From Salisapilia sapeloensis (lineage: Eukaryota > Oomycota > Peronosporomycetes > Peronosporales > Salisapiliaceae): a DNA stretch of 50,492 nucleotides. The stretch lies in the NCBI GenBank assembly GCA_023334545.1, contig JAADVB010000135.1, positions 1 to 50,492 of the forward strand. Reading direction: 5' to 3'. This document shows, piece after piece, positions 1 to 10,652 of the stretch. A program made the position numbers and the translations under genes. The notes beneath the pieces are model-generated. The model saw only the letters and a list, made by a program, of their open reading frames with translations. It had not been told where the DNA came from and did not search any database. Position 1 is the stretch's first letter. Each line of letters begins with the position of its first letter.

Positions 1-354
1 AGACCAAGGCAAGGTTACCAAGGCTTCAGCAGCGAGGTAGATGGTACCTTCGGCGTTCAGGTACGCTTGAATGAATGGGTAGATGGTAGCGGGGAGCACA
101 CCGTAAATGAGGCCGACGGCAGCGTACTGAATGGGAATGCCAATATACTCTCGGCTGAAAAGCTCAGGCTTTCCACCAGGACGAAGAGCACCATCTTCTT
201 GGACTATCGTTGGAACAACGGCATCACGCTCGGGTGTCTTGACATTTTCGTACGCACTAGCGAGGTCTTGCTCTTTGGAGACAGCGCTGGCGTTGGAGAG
301 GCGGGCAGCTAGTTCGGCCTTGCCTCCAATGAAGTTGGCATCCAACCCAGACAT
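1..354 (-). CDS. Folate-biopterin (BT1/FBT) family transporter, 5' part only
   Basis: The minus strand is open from the ATG at 354 to the window edge, giving 118 N-terminal residues with no stop. After about 70 hydrophilic residues the protein reads EYIGIPIQYAAVGLIYG and then LPATIYPFIQAYLN, which is how oomycete BT1/folate-biopterin transporter proteins enter their first membrane segment (a conserved E-Y-x-G-I-x-x-Q-Y-A-A-V-G-L-I-Y-G stretch, recalled from the family). Such proteins are multi-pass membrane carriers of about 500 residues; the rest lies outside the window. The start is supported by a near-perfect oomycete core promoter at 393-408, about 40-50 nt upstream. The substrate cannot be told from this part, because oomycete members are numerous and mostly uncharacterised. 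Confidence 0.75.
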   Translation of the reverse strand, partial: MSGLDANFIGGKAELAARLSNASAVSKEQDLASAYENVKTPERDAVVPTIVQEDGALRPGGKPELFSREYIGIPIQYAAVGLIYGVLPATIYPFIQAYLNAEGTIYLAAEALVTLPWS

Positions 355-392
355 GACTAAGAGCAAGAGAGCGCTGTTGGGCAGTCGACGTC

Positions 393-408
393 AAATTCGC
401 GAATGAGC
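393..408 (-). promoter_or_regulatory. Oomycete Inr+FPR core promoter of the BT1-type gene
   Basis: Read on the minus strand this is GCTCATTCGCGAATTT. It matches the oomycete initiator plus flanking promoter region (GCTCATT-YYN-CAWTTT, recalled) at all positions but two. It lies about 40 nt upstream of the ATG at 354, the usual distance for a short oomycete 5' leader. Confidence 0.7.
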
Positions 409-2961
409 CAGGAAGTGACATAAGTCCTGACAACGCGCAAAGGGGTGATAAGTTCCAACTGTATGATCAGCAGGTGGTCGCTGTGGCGAAGTCTGAAGTT
501 ATAATTGGGTAGCCTTCAGGCGTCTGGTTAGTGTCGAGACCGACAACAGTGTGAAAAACATGACACTGTGCGTCTGATTTGCTGAGTTAGGCTGACTGCT
601 ACGACACGAAACTGCCTTAACTTTTCTTATGGTCCAAGCGGTCATGTCGGTCATGTGAATGTGGAGGAATGGCATCAATGCATTGTTAATAATAGAATTC
701 CTAGTTCGATGTGGATGCGCATCCTATCTAGCCTACCTGTTGCTAAAGAAACGTGGCCAAACGTCATTGTGGGAGGACTCGTCCACTCCCTAGCGCTCTA
801 TTCATCTTTGCTTCAAATGTCGAAGCCTGAAAATCTCCTACCGCTGTATCACTCTGAATCGTGGATGCAAACTCATTGCACACGTTTCACCTTTTCTCAA
901 AGATCCTATGCGTTCCGCCTTTCCCGTAAAATGACTGATGCAATGGGCAAGTGACGAGACGTACCACCACGTAGCATAATGTAACTATTTATCCGTGATC
1001 AAGGTGACCCGTTTCTCAAGCCATACCTTCAAAAGTTTTATGTTATTTGTTCGTGACTTCATCGAGCGCACGTTTGCATTGTTTCGGCGCGTAGACATAT
1101 CACTCTTTTGAATGGAAAGGAATGACTAATCTTTCGTTTTCACGGCACGATGGAGCTCAAGAGAGATCAATTACAATTGCGTACCCTTGAACGTAGAGTT
1201 GTACTATCATGAAAGAATAGAGTTCGTGGCATATGACAGAGGTACTGAACTGTTGCACGTCAGGGATACGCTTTGAATGCGAGTATGGAGTTAGCTTAGC
1301 TTTCGTCGACATATAAAAAGAGAGTGCGATCTGAGTGGTCTGTGTGCAGCCAGTGGTAACCCAGCTGGCCGAGGCGCAAGCAGTCCAAAACTATACTGCC
1401 TATTCGTACGGGCTAGCTGCCTATGCGAGCTTTCTTTTTCACTTGCAATTACGACAAATGCATCCAATTTTGCTACTTTTACCGTTGCGTCGTCGTGCAG
1501 GGAAGCTCGTACCTCACAGCAGATATGAAAAAGATGTTGGCTTGATTTCTATATTACTTATAGGCGATTATCAAAAGTCGTGGTCAAAGTTGAACCCGTG
1601 TATCTCCAAGCGGCACTTAAAACATCCGGCAGACTCGCACGAACTCTTTATTTGATCATTTTCCTGCCTACAAAAGTACTATGGATGATTGATCAGTTTG
1701 CTAATTACTATAAAGCTGTGCTACATGACTAGAGGTCCTCAGTCTTGAAGTGTCTTTGAAAGCTGGCAATGAGTATGCTCAGCTTGTTTGTAGTGACAAT
1801 GACTATACACTTTACGAGTGCGCTTCAAATATATCCTTCTTATAAGCGCCTCGTAAGTTGCAAAGGATCGCAAGGCCTTAATTTGATGACTGCATTGTAG
1901 TACGCTGTCCTTGTATAAATAGCCCTGTAGTGATTTTCAGTAGTGAGGATGAAGAAAAAGATCATCTATCAAGGGCGTAGTAGCCGTTGCCGTTTGTTGT
2001 ACCACAAGTTACGGGAGTTTGCCATGCAGCTATTGTGGATTCCAGGCACAAGAAATCGACTTGCATTTCGTTTGTACTCTGGTCATTCGAGCCAGCAGAA
2101 AGCAGCCGTGCGTTGCTGCTAGTTCGGTAGTTTGATTGCAAGGATAGATTTGAAGGATCAGCCTTGAATTTCGATGATGGGAGAAGAAACTTCGACTTTG
2201 GTCAATGGATGACCATCGCAATCAAACCCATACCGTCTCCTGCTTGCTAGAGTATCCAGTGGTACTAGTAGCCGGCGGTTACTTACTTTGCTCTTGTCAC
2301 CATGTTGTCTCTTGTACTTTCAATTTACAACTGAAAGAGCTTCTTTACTTTTAGTCGCTTTTAAGAGCAACGATGGCCACTTGGATGCTAATAGTCCTCT
2401 CGTGGCGATATGATTGTAACCAACTGATTGTTTTGTAGTCAGGCAACCCATCCGTATAATTTTGTAGTGTTTCTACGCTTCTAGCGTCGCTCGCTACGTT
2501 TATGCTCGTACCCGATCTTTTCGATTTTTATCAGGCAGCTAAAGTCAGGGTCACTATTTTTCATCTCGTTCCAGCGAGTCTAGTACGAAGATATAATGCA
2601 TTTTCCAGTGCGGAGTCTACTAGCGTTCGAATACGACTTCTGTTTATCTCCCTCGGTACTCGTTAAATGCCATTCTCTCGTCCACTTTGACACGTCAATG
2701 ACCCAGCTGCCAACACCGGAGCTAATTTTTACGCTTGTCATGCGGATTAAAACCCGTCATTCATCGTTGATTGGGTGTCTCAAGTACGTTTTACAGCATA
2801 TTCAAGTAAAAACTATGTTTTATGAAGAAGTTGAAGGTTGGAAAGATAGAAGGTGCACGTGGGCACGAATAACGACGTGTACTGACATTGCGAAATGAAT
2901 GGAGATCGGTCAGATCACAAAATAAAAGAAGAAATTCACTACTCGAGCTTTCTTGCCGGTC
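409..2961. other. Intergenic, 2.6 kb, no gene recognised
   Basis: Only short ORFs (up to about 150 codons, some overlapping the next gene) occur here, none with a recognisable domain, signal peptide or promoter match. I see no tRNA, transposon ends or long tandem repeats. It holds the divergent upstream regions of the BT1-type gene and the START/FYVE-like gene. Confidence 0.5.
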
Positions 2962-4200
2962 ATGGTGTCACATCCGCCAATGCGTTCAATGGACTTGTTT
3001 CCGAGTCTCCAGATTACATCGGAAGATCATCGCAGCATTGAAACTGCAGCGCAGCGCCTTGTACAGACACACATGGAAGAGTATGAAGAACTCCGACGGA
3101 CGAAAAAAGAACTTCCGAATGGTAGATGGCATTTCGTTCGTCGAGATGATGATATTCGAGCCTATGTCCAGAAAAGAGATGGAGACAGCCATGCCAATAA
3201 CTGGGTCTTTGCGGCGCCAACTCGCGTCCGTACTCGCCGTACGCCCGGAGAGTCAGCGAGCCCTTCGAATGATATCGCGGACTTTAGATTCATTGGGAAG
3301 CTCCATGGATCCTTGGACGATGTCATGTACGGCGTCATTAATCCGACACTAGACTCTATGCGTGTGAAAACAGCCTACTTGAAAGACGACACGGTGGATG
3401 CCGCCATCTTATCAACCATCCACAAGCCGTCCATTACCGATCCATTCCGCTCGCTTGTGATCAAGTACCGAGAAAACACGCATCTACCGGTCATTCGGTT
3501 AGTAGCGAAAAGCCACTATTACGTCTACATGGAGTACAACGGCATCGCTTTCCTACCGAGTGGAGAGCGCATTGGATTCCACTTATTACATTCTCTTTCT
3601 TTCCCTGGACTCCACAAACTGAAGCATGCGACCCCTGGTAACTTGGCCTTATGTGGCGTCTTTCGAGAAACGGAGCCAGGTGTCGTGGAAATCTACAATC
3701 GGGCAGCTTTCTATTGTGGCGGAGAGCTCCAACGACCGTTCGTGATCCAAGAAGCGGCAAAAGTCGTGAGCATTAACTTGAACGGACACATCCATTGCGG
3801 TTTCATGAAAAAGTTGGCATGGTACATCCGCCAGTCCGCAGGGAAAGAAGGCCGTCGGCTATCGGCTGCGTGTAAGACCTGTGGTCGACTTGTCGATTCG
3901 ATGCTCAAGAAAGGATCGAGATGCCAAATCTGCCGGAAAGCATTGTGCAAAAAGTGTAGTATACATCAGGAGCTCTATTCGTTCGGAAGTGATCAGAATG
4001 TGCATTGCCAACGTGTCTTTGTGTGCGCGTTGTGCATAGAAAAGGTCGAGCATGCCTCCACCTTGACATTGGCGCGAGAAGAGCTAGACTATGAGGACGG
4101 CTTGGACGACATGCACCGACCGTCTCACCAAGCACGAGCTAAGTCGACCAGGACCTCTACAGACAAGTTCAAGTATCTATTATCTACCAACTCCGCATGA
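2962..4200 (+). CDS. START-domain protein with degenerate FYVE-like zinc finger
   Basis: This is a 412-aa protein from the ATG at 2962; the reading frame is open a little further upstream but only from a TTG. Residues about 15-290 form a START-like lipid-binding fold of the type found in the large oomycete START/FYVE family: an N-terminal helix (ITSEDHRSIETAAQRLVQ) and later strands such as HYYVYMEYNGIAF and GERIGFHLLHSL. Residues about 300-360 carry four CxxC pairs (C304/307, C321/324, C329/332, C355/358) with FYVE spacing. The FYVE signature RRHHCR is replaced by KGSRCQ, so PI3P binding is doubtful. The tail is polar. It has no signal peptide or membrane segment and is presumably cytosolic or membrane-associated; the ligand is unknown. 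A paralog lies at 26185-27720. Confidence 0.75.
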   Translation: MVSHPPMRSMDLFPSLQITSEDHRSIETAAQRLVQTHMEEYEELRRTKKELPNGRWHFVRRDDDIRAYVQKRDGDSHANNWVFAAPTRVRTRRTPGESASPSNDIADFRFIGKLHGSLDDVMYGVINPTLDSMRVKTAYLKDDTVDAAILSTIHKPSITDPFRSLVIKYRENTHLPVIRLVAKSHYYVYMEYNGIAFLPSGERIGFHLLHSLSFPGLHKLKHATPGNLALCGVFRETEPGVVEIYNRAAFYCGGELQRPFVIQEAAKVVSINLNGHIHCGFMKKLAWYIRQSAGKEGRRLSAACKTCGRLVDSMLKKGSRCQICRKALCKKCSIHQELYSFGSDQNVHCQRVFVCALCIEKVEHASTLTLAREELDYEDGLDDMHRPSHQARAKSTRTSTDKFKYLLSTNSA

Positions 4201-4390
4201 ACGAAGGCTAGGCACTATCATTTTTTCGCGGTACTCTTCCGAAAGATTTTACCGCCACTTTTACCGTATCTTCCTACTTTAGCTACTTTAAATTGAAGCA
4301 ATAAATTTCTACTTGTTCGATTTGCTTCACAGTATGCGACGCACCACGAAGTCGTTTCTACTTCTGGTCGGATGCAAGAGTCTATTCGTA

Positions 4391-4407
4391 GTTCATTCTT
4401 GAATCGA
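4391..4407 (+). promoter_or_regulatory. Inr+FPR-like core promoter of the B12D-like gene
   Basis: GTTCATTCTTGAATCG resembles GCTCATT-YYN-CAWTTT. It lies downstream of the first in-frame ATG (4372) and upstream of the second (4444), so it argues that translation starts at 4444. Confidence 0.5.
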
Positions 4408-4443
4408 CCAAGTACTCACCAAATCGACCGCACCACCAGAAAA

Positions 4444-4833
4444 ATGTTCACGTCCATGCTTCGTCAGCGTCTTCGTCAGACCACAGTTTCGGGAAAGCGA
4501 TTCTTTTCCGACAAGTCTTCCAGCCAAGGCAAGGTGCCTGCCTTCAACGTTGATGGCAAAAGCAAATCGTACGTTCAAATGATCCGCACGCGCGATCCGG
4601 AGATCTTCCCCTTGTTAGCATGCCTCGGCGCCGCTGCAGCGCTCATCGGCGGTGTCTCGTACAACAAGTTGAACCACGATCCGTCGGTGAACTTTGACCC
4701 AGAGCGTCGCCAGACAGAGTCCCATGACCGCATCCACCCGAGTGAGGGCGAGCGTTACATCCAACATCATGACTCGATGAAGCACGCCGCTCCGAACGCA
4801 GCCAACCAGCATGTGGAGCAGGAAGGAAAGTAA
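4444..4833 (+). CDS. B12D / NDUFA4 (MLRQ)-like small mitochondrial membrane protein
   Basis: This is a 129-aa protein. I chose the ATG at 4444 rather than 4372 because a core-promoter-like element lies between them and because the sequence from 4444 starts as a mitochondrial presequence: MFTSMLRQRLRQ, with Arg, Ser and no acidic residues, followed by RFFS. Residues about 52-72 (PEIFPLLACLGAAAALIGG) are one membrane segment, followed by NKLNHDPSVNFDPERR. This order (P-E-[IV]-[FY]-P-L, an Ala/Gly-rich helix, N-x-x-x-x-x-P-x-V, then basic) is the B12D / NADH-ubiquinone reductase MLRQ subunit pattern. Family members sit in the inner mitochondrial membrane with complex I or IV. The hydrophilic C-terminus is longer than usual. 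It converges with TBCE, whose stop is 35 bp away. Confidence 0.65.
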   Translation: MFTSMLRQRLRQTTVSGKRFFSDKSSSQGKVPAFNVDGKSKSYVQMIRTRDPEIFPLLACLGAAAALIGGVSYNKLNHDPSVNFDPERRQTESHDRIHPSEGERYIQHHDSMKHAAPNAANQHVEQEGK

Positions 4834-4868
4834 TTTTTAATAAAAAAGCACATGAGATTTATCTTTTG

Positions 4869-6728
4869 TTAGCTGTCGTTCACCAGTACCTTGGCTCCGT
4901 CCTATACACCGCATTAGTCCTTCATTGTAAAGAGAAGAGTAGATGTAGTATACCTGGAGACCATACCACCCGATCTCTGCATTATCATCATCCATGGGTA
5001 GCGGCATGCTCTATCCTAGTCGTTAGTAGACATTTCTACTAGACAAGCGATAAACGTACTTTGGTATCGACTTGAAGCGACAGATGCAACTTTTCTGCGT
5101 CCACTCGCCACTTCTTCCCGGCAAGATGCTTGACTTGGCTAATCGTCATTTTCTCCGGAATCCGCTTGTCGATCGGATCACACCCAGCGGCAACAGCAGC
5201 GACTGGGACCAGTTGAACACGCACTAGGCTCTTGCTTAGTTTCTCTGGTCCGTCGCTACCACCATCCGTGTGTATACGAATGTGAGGATACTTGTCCATC
5301 AACTCTTTCAGTCGCGGATGTAGCATCTGCATGTGGTCATCGTCCGAGTTGTTATCAGCGTTTACGGCCAACTCGGCCAAGACTCGCTTCAAGTATAATT
5401 GTTCCGAGTCCTGACGCTCTCGACTGCGTACGTCGCCGCCATTAACAGTCTGTAAGTGTGCCACACGAGCGATGAGGAGCAATCTGGATTCGCCTGCACT
5501 CATACCGTGCACTAGTTTATTCCGCATGAAGCGGAGAGAGACGAGATGAGGGTATGAGTTCAAGTGGTCAATGGACCGCCACGACTCGATTTGATTGTCC
5601 GAGATCGAAAGTGACTGAAGACTCGGAAACACTTTGCGATCCACTTGACCCGACAGTGCTTTAATATCATTGTTGTTTACTACTAGCTGCACGAGACGTG
5701 AGAAGAGCGTCCCGACTGTTGATTCCACGACGTCCCAATCACAAAGACAATTGTCACTTAGATCCAACACTCGTAGACTGTGCTGCCACTCGCCTAAGTT
5801 ACTAGCGAAAGCTGTTTGTAGTTTATCATTCGACACATCATTTCCAGCAAAATGGAGCTCTTCCAGATGAGGAAAGTGATGATTGATCATCTGTACGACA
5901 TCTACAAGGTCTAACTGCGTCTTGTGCAGCACCAGAACCTTAAGGTTAGGATAGACAGCGGTAGGGTATGTAGTATTGACTAGACCCTGTGGAAAGCGAG
6001 TGTCACTAAGCACGAGTGTATCCAAGTGGGGTAGTTCTGAAAGTAAAGTAGAGATTTCTCGCCAGTCGGAAAAGAGATTCGACGACAGATCGATCTCGGA
6101 TAACTGAGGTACAAGGTCCTGCAGCTCCTTTGGGCTGGACAGACCGATTGATGCTATATGGGAAGAAGATAACGTGATGCGTTCGACCGTTCCCAAATTT
6201 TGCTGCGACTGGAGCTTCTTCGCTCCGACGAACTCGATCGTCCTAGTGCTGCCTAATGTCGTTCCAACCTGTCCAGTGGATTCGACGTCACCTTCTTTGA
6301 GCGGAATACTGTTTTTAGAAGTGTTGCCGCTCTCGCCTTTGCTATAGCGTTGACGAAGCTGATCCATCAATGTCGTACGTGTGGACGTCGCGATGCTGTC
6401 CATGGTGCTGACTTTGACAAACGAACACTTGTACTGAAGCGTCTTGTTGATACTCTTGGCTGGAGGTCCATCAAAATACCGATGAAAAGTACCTTGGCCG
6501 TCTACAACACTACCATCGTTTTTACCTCGTCCATATTCATCCCACTCGATGCCTAGATACACAAGATATTTAGATCTGCTTCATTTTGTCATTTTGGGGC
6601 GTATTACCGTAATACAACATTGCTGGATCTTTTGAAGTAGCAACGGTTCCAACATATCGGACCGTTCCTTTGCACTGTTCGCCATCCTCGATGCGCTGAC
6701 CTTCCTCGAATGCCGGCATCGCGGTCAT
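4869..6728 (-). CDS. TBCE: Tubulin-folding cofactor E (four exons)
   Basis: Exons on the minus strand: 6728-6608, 6552-5060, 5010-4954 and 4901-4869; introns of 55, 49 and 52 nt, all GT-AG, the second with a CTAAC branch site. The product is 567 aa (human about 527). It has an N-terminal CAP-Gly domain split by intron 1 (GTVRYVG, then IEWDEYGRGKNDGS), a leucine-rich-repeat region at about 170-400 and a C-terminal ubiquitin-like domain ending GWYGLQ|DGAKVLVNDS. The large ORF alone misses the first 40 codons and runs into intron 2, ending in a false tail. TBCE binds alpha-tubulin and, with TBCC and TBCD, releases assembly-competent tubulin dimers in the cytosol. It is divergently paired with the PPR gene across 207 bp. 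Confidence 0.9.
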
Positions 6729-6935
6729 GCGCGACTTTTTATCTTAGTGTGCTGTCCTATTAAATTTATATCAATAAATAAATTACTATACATAAACTAC
6801 AGGTGTACTTTTACGGGACGATGAGCACCCCATCCAGTCGCTCCTGTCGATTATCAGAAAAGACCTCATCTCGTTTGTAGGTAGACTGATCTCCATTGAT
6901 ACGACGTCCTAGCGTTTTTTCATACAGCCACAGAC
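6729..6935. promoter_or_regulatory. Shared divergent promoter region, TBCE / PPR gene
   Basis: The 207 bp between two start codons facing away from each other must hold both promoters. The centre, around 6761-6795, is very A/T rich. Neither side has a convincing Inr+FPR match, so the start sites are not placed. Confidence 0.4.
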
Positions 6936-9230
6936 ATGCAGTCCTTTGCTTTTATGCGTGCAATCCGTGCGTGCCAACGTCCGTCGGCTACATCCATCAA
7001 TCTTCGGTCTATCTCCACGACCTCGCCACTGCTTAAGCGTCGAGGTGGCAATTCTGCCTTTGCACCGAAGAAGTCGAACTACCGACCGCCAGAAAATAAG
7101 AAGAAGAACCAAAAGGACATTGCACGACACAAGACACATGAACAGAGTCTACAAGAACTGCGCAATGGGAGCCTCATGAATGCTCGAAACCAGGAGCTGT
7201 GGAGATCGATGGAGCAGGACGAAACGCTCCAGCGAGAACTTGATGAAGTGCATGACTACTTGGAGAATCTCGGTCCAGAAGGTGACTACATCTATGAAAA
7301 AGAACCGACGTTGGCGGATCTAGACGTCTCCGATGTTTTCCACAAACTTAATGCCGTCGCCCGTGGAGACTCGGACGTGCAGCAAGAGATGGAGGAATTA
7401 GAAGAGCATGTTGTTCGGGAACTAAGTGTTGAGGATTATAACTTTGCTCTTCAAGTGCTAGCAGCAAAAGGAGAGCACACGAAAGCGAACGCTCTGCTCA
7501 CGCGTATGGAACAGAACCTGGCTCAGTACACGCATACAGACACGCAAGTGTCTGTCGGCAGTGCTTCCAGTACTTCTGGAGCCGTTGATGAAGACCTCTT
7601 GAACGAACTGTCTGACATTCCTCACCACGTCGGTCCAGACACCGAGTCGTACATGTTCTACCTGAACGCTCTCGCTAGAACTGCCCAAAATGACTCCTCT
7701 GCACCTGCCACTGCAGTCCGTACGATTGGCCGAATGAAAGAGAGAGGAGTCATCCCAGACGTGACGACGTACAATGCTGCCATGAACGTCTGTGCTAAGG
7801 CAGGACGCACGACGTGGGCGTACAATTTGATGGAAAAGATGCAGGTGGCAGGTCTTGTTCCCGATCAGACGTCTTTCACTGTCCTCATGCAGGCCGCCAT
7901 TGATGAAGGCGACGTCGACAAAGCATTTGAGACGTTCCACCTTTTGCGTGCTCACGTGGCGGACCCGAACGTCTATGCGTTCTCGGTACTTATCCACGGC
8001 TTTGCCAAAATCGGCCGTGTCGAACGAGCTTTAAACTTGTTGGACGATATGCTTGAAAGTGGCCTCACCCCATCACCGGTGACGTTTAACACGCTCATCA
8101 ACGCCTGTGCCAAGTCCCACTATTACGCACACAAAGCGATTGAGTTTTACCAGGAGATGCAAGAGCTGTACGACTACATCCCGGACGTCGTGACGTACAA
8201 TACTGTCCTGCATGCATGTGCCAAGCAAGGAGATGTCGTCCAGGCGGAGGAAGTCCTTGGACACATGCGAAAGCATCAGGTGCCCATGGATGAAATCACG
8301 TACAACACGATGCTCAACGTCTACGCTCGGTCGCAGATGAAGAAGATTGTGAAGAAAGCGCCTCGTAACAAGCCTGAACCAGGTCCGAACCAGCCCATTT
8401 ACCAAGAACCGATCGAATATGACGAGCAAGGTCGACACGTCGACTTGTCTCGACCATTCCGAGAGACAACATCGTTGGAGAACTGGAATTATGATGGCAC
8501 GATGGATGATGAGGAAGGCATGGAACTATCGGAGGACGAACAGAAGCAGATGGATGCGATCGTGCAGTCGGACAAGCGAGAGTATGACGAGCTGGAGCAG
8601 CGACCAATGGACTTGACGGACTTTGGTCGACACCAGGAGAGTAACTTGGAAAAGGCGGAGCGGTTGTTTGCTGAACTCCAGGAAGACGAAAACGTTCGCG
8701 TCACGACTGCTAGTCTCAACTCGATGTTGGGCGTGTACGCCAATGCCATGCGTCACCAACGCTCCCGTCGGTTCTTTGAGAACTCGTATGATGAGCTAGG
8801 TCTGCGTCGAGACAAGTACACGTATCGGATGATCATGCAGTTGTTCGTACGTTCAAAGCGGATTGAGAATGCTGAAGCCATGTACGAAGAGTTGAAGAAG
8901 AAATACCGAGATGGAGATATGAAGCCGGATAATGTTGTCTTGGGCATGATGGTGGACCTGTATGCACGTCACAATAAGCTCAGAAGAGCGTTGGTTTGTC
9001 TCGAGGAAATCGAAGCGATGGGCGTGACGCTGCAGGAGAAGCATTTGAAAAAGGTGCGTCGACTGAGTGGCAGACTGGAAGTGTACACGGACCTTATTCC
9101 GGAACGACCTGATGAGGTTGAACGCGCGGGCTCGAAGAGTCAACTCAAGCACCAGCGTAAAGTACGTGAAGAAGCCATCGCTTACAATCGAAAGGTTGGC
9201 AAGCGGTTCATCTTGCCAGAAACGGTGTAA
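6936..9230 (+). CDS. Mitochondrial pentatricopeptide-repeat (PPR) protein
   Basis: This is a 764-aa intronless gene. The N-terminus (MQSFAFMRAIRACQRPSA, rich in Arg/Ser, then RSISTTSPLLKRR) is a mitochondrial presequence. PPR repeats are seen at about 165-195, 275-475 and 590-700, with typical helices such as VTTYNAAMNVCAKAG, VTFNTLINACAKS, VVTYNTVLHACAKQG and DEITYNTMLNVYARS. Two PPR blocks are separated by an acidic stretch at about 481-568 (for example DDEEGMELSEDEQ). PPR proteins bind organelle RNA for processing, stability or translation. There is no DYW or SMR domain, so it is a P-class protein. The exact RNA target cannot be told. The short basic tail ends in RKVGKRFILPETV. Confidence 0.85.
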   Translation: MQSFAFMRAIRACQRPSATSINLRSISTTSPLLKRRGGNSAFAPKKSNYRPPENKKKNQKDIARHKTHEQSLQELRNGSLMNARNQELWRSMEQDETLQRELDEVHDYLENLGPEGDYIYEKEPTLADLDVSDVFHKLNAVARGDSDVQQEMEELEEHVVRELSVEDYNFALQVLAAKGEHTKANALLTRMEQNLAQYTHTDTQVSVGSASSTSGAVDEDLLNELSDIPHHVGPDTESYMFYLNALARTAQNDSSAPATAVRTIGRMKERGVIPDVTTYNAAMNVCAKAGRTTWAYNLMEKMQVAGLVPDQTSFTVLMQAAIDEGDVDKAFETFHLLRAHVADPNVYAFSVLIHGFAKIGRVERALNLLDDMLESGLTPSPVTFNTLINACAKSHYYAHKAIEFYQEMQELYDYIPDVVTYNTVLHACAKQGDVVQAEEVLGHMRKHQVPMDEITYNTMLNVYARSQMKKIVKKAPRNKPEPGPNQPIYQEPIEYDEQGRHVDLSRPFRETTSLENWNYDGTMDDEEGMELSEDEQKQMDAIVQSDKREYDELEQRPMDLTDFGRHQESNLEKAERLFAELQEDENVRVTTASLNSMLGVYANAMRHQRSRRFFENSYDELGLRRDKYTYRMIMQLFVRSKRIENAEAMYEELKKKYRDGDMKPDNVVLGMMVDLYARHNKLRRALVCLEEIEAMGVTLQEKHLKKVRRLSGRLEVYTDLIPERPDEVERAGSKSQLKHQRKVREEAIAYNRKVGKRFILPETV

Positions 9231-10652
9231 AGCAAATAAACACGATTCGATATGCATCACATACTTCATTCTTAGAGATATCTAGACGAAATGGATCAGT
9301 AGGAAGTTGTAGGTGTAAGGAAACGACATCGACTGACAAGGTTGACCGTTCGGGAATTTTAGGCCACCAGCAGCATACGGGGACAGCTCTGGATCGACGA
9401 ACGTGGAGGTATGTGGTTCTTCTATTCATAAGATGATGCTTTGTAGATTTAAAGATGATGATGTGCGTAGCAGTCGTCAGTAGAATGCACTGTATTGTCA
9501 GAGCAAGCCAAAGTGTTTGGTAACTTGGACCATTCGGCGATTTGAAGGAAGGAAGGACGTGCAAGGCCAAGCGTGCTGATTTTCATGGAACGCTTGAGTG
9601 GTAAATGCATGGACAAAGGCTCGGCATAGAGACGAAGACGCCATGAAATAAACATGCTAAACGACCTGGAGCTCTGCCATGCTAACCGAGGCGATTCTCA
9701 CGACCATCTAGATACCGATCGGACGGGTGCACACTATCTTTTGATTTCGCCACATGAACGAGTCCACCATACGCTCTATGAGAAAAACTCACTTCGGGTC
9801 ACCAAGCTTGCATCACGTGCCAAATAATAATCAAAGCCAGCGAAACCACCGTTGAGATCGGAATTGACTGTATCTTCAACACAGAAGAGCGAAGGCGTAC
9901 ACACACTTCTTTTGCTGCTTAACATAGGTCAACAGCTTTCCACTTGAGTACCGATGTCCGTAGCAAATACCTCCAACCACACACCCTACGTGCTATGCTA
10001 ATGTCGATCGGCTTGGAAAGTGTCGCGCTTTAAACGTCAGCTCGCATCGCCTTCTCACTCCACTACTTGAAGGATGAAAACATCACGTTCAACCACGAAA
10101 GCACGATGTGAATTACGAACTACGCCACGAACAGATTACACTACGTTGCACCTCAATACTGGTCACAATTACCCTCCATTTTATATTTGAATACGCTGAC
10201 TGCATTATACCTTATCGCTAGCATTTCACTCCTTACCTACTCTTGTCAAGTAAGTGCTGAGTTTTCTATCTCTTAACTATCCCGAGTACCACAACAAGAG
10301 AAGTCACATTTTACAAGCGTCATAGTCGACACATCGCTATCAAAAAATACAAAAGGAATCCATGTTCTGACGAGCTCAGACAATATTGAAGATCAGGTAG
10401 GAGACATGTTCCTTCCCTGTACAATCAAACACCCACTTAAGAGAACCAAGTACTCCAGCATGCTCCAGTCGCAATTGAACGAACATCTTTTGAGATAAGT
10501 GCAGACTCGTGTCACTGGTGGCGCAACCGCCAACGTTTCCTTTCGTTCATGTAAGCTTCAGTTATGTACCCGTTCGATCCAGCTGCTTTATCTCCATGCC
10601 ATGATGTTCAACCACTTCGCAAACGCAGTCGTCGGGATGTGCTCCTCTCAAT
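9231..10652. other. Intergenic, 1.4 kb, no gene recognised
   Basis: The short ORFs here show no family resemblance, and I see no RNA gene or repeat. It contains the 3' end of the PPR gene and the upstream region of the MFS gene at 10653. Confidence 0.5.

Noticed and set aside
2625-2640. GTTCGAATA resembling a tRNA B box
   Set aside because: No A box at the right distance and no cloverleaf can be drawn around it.
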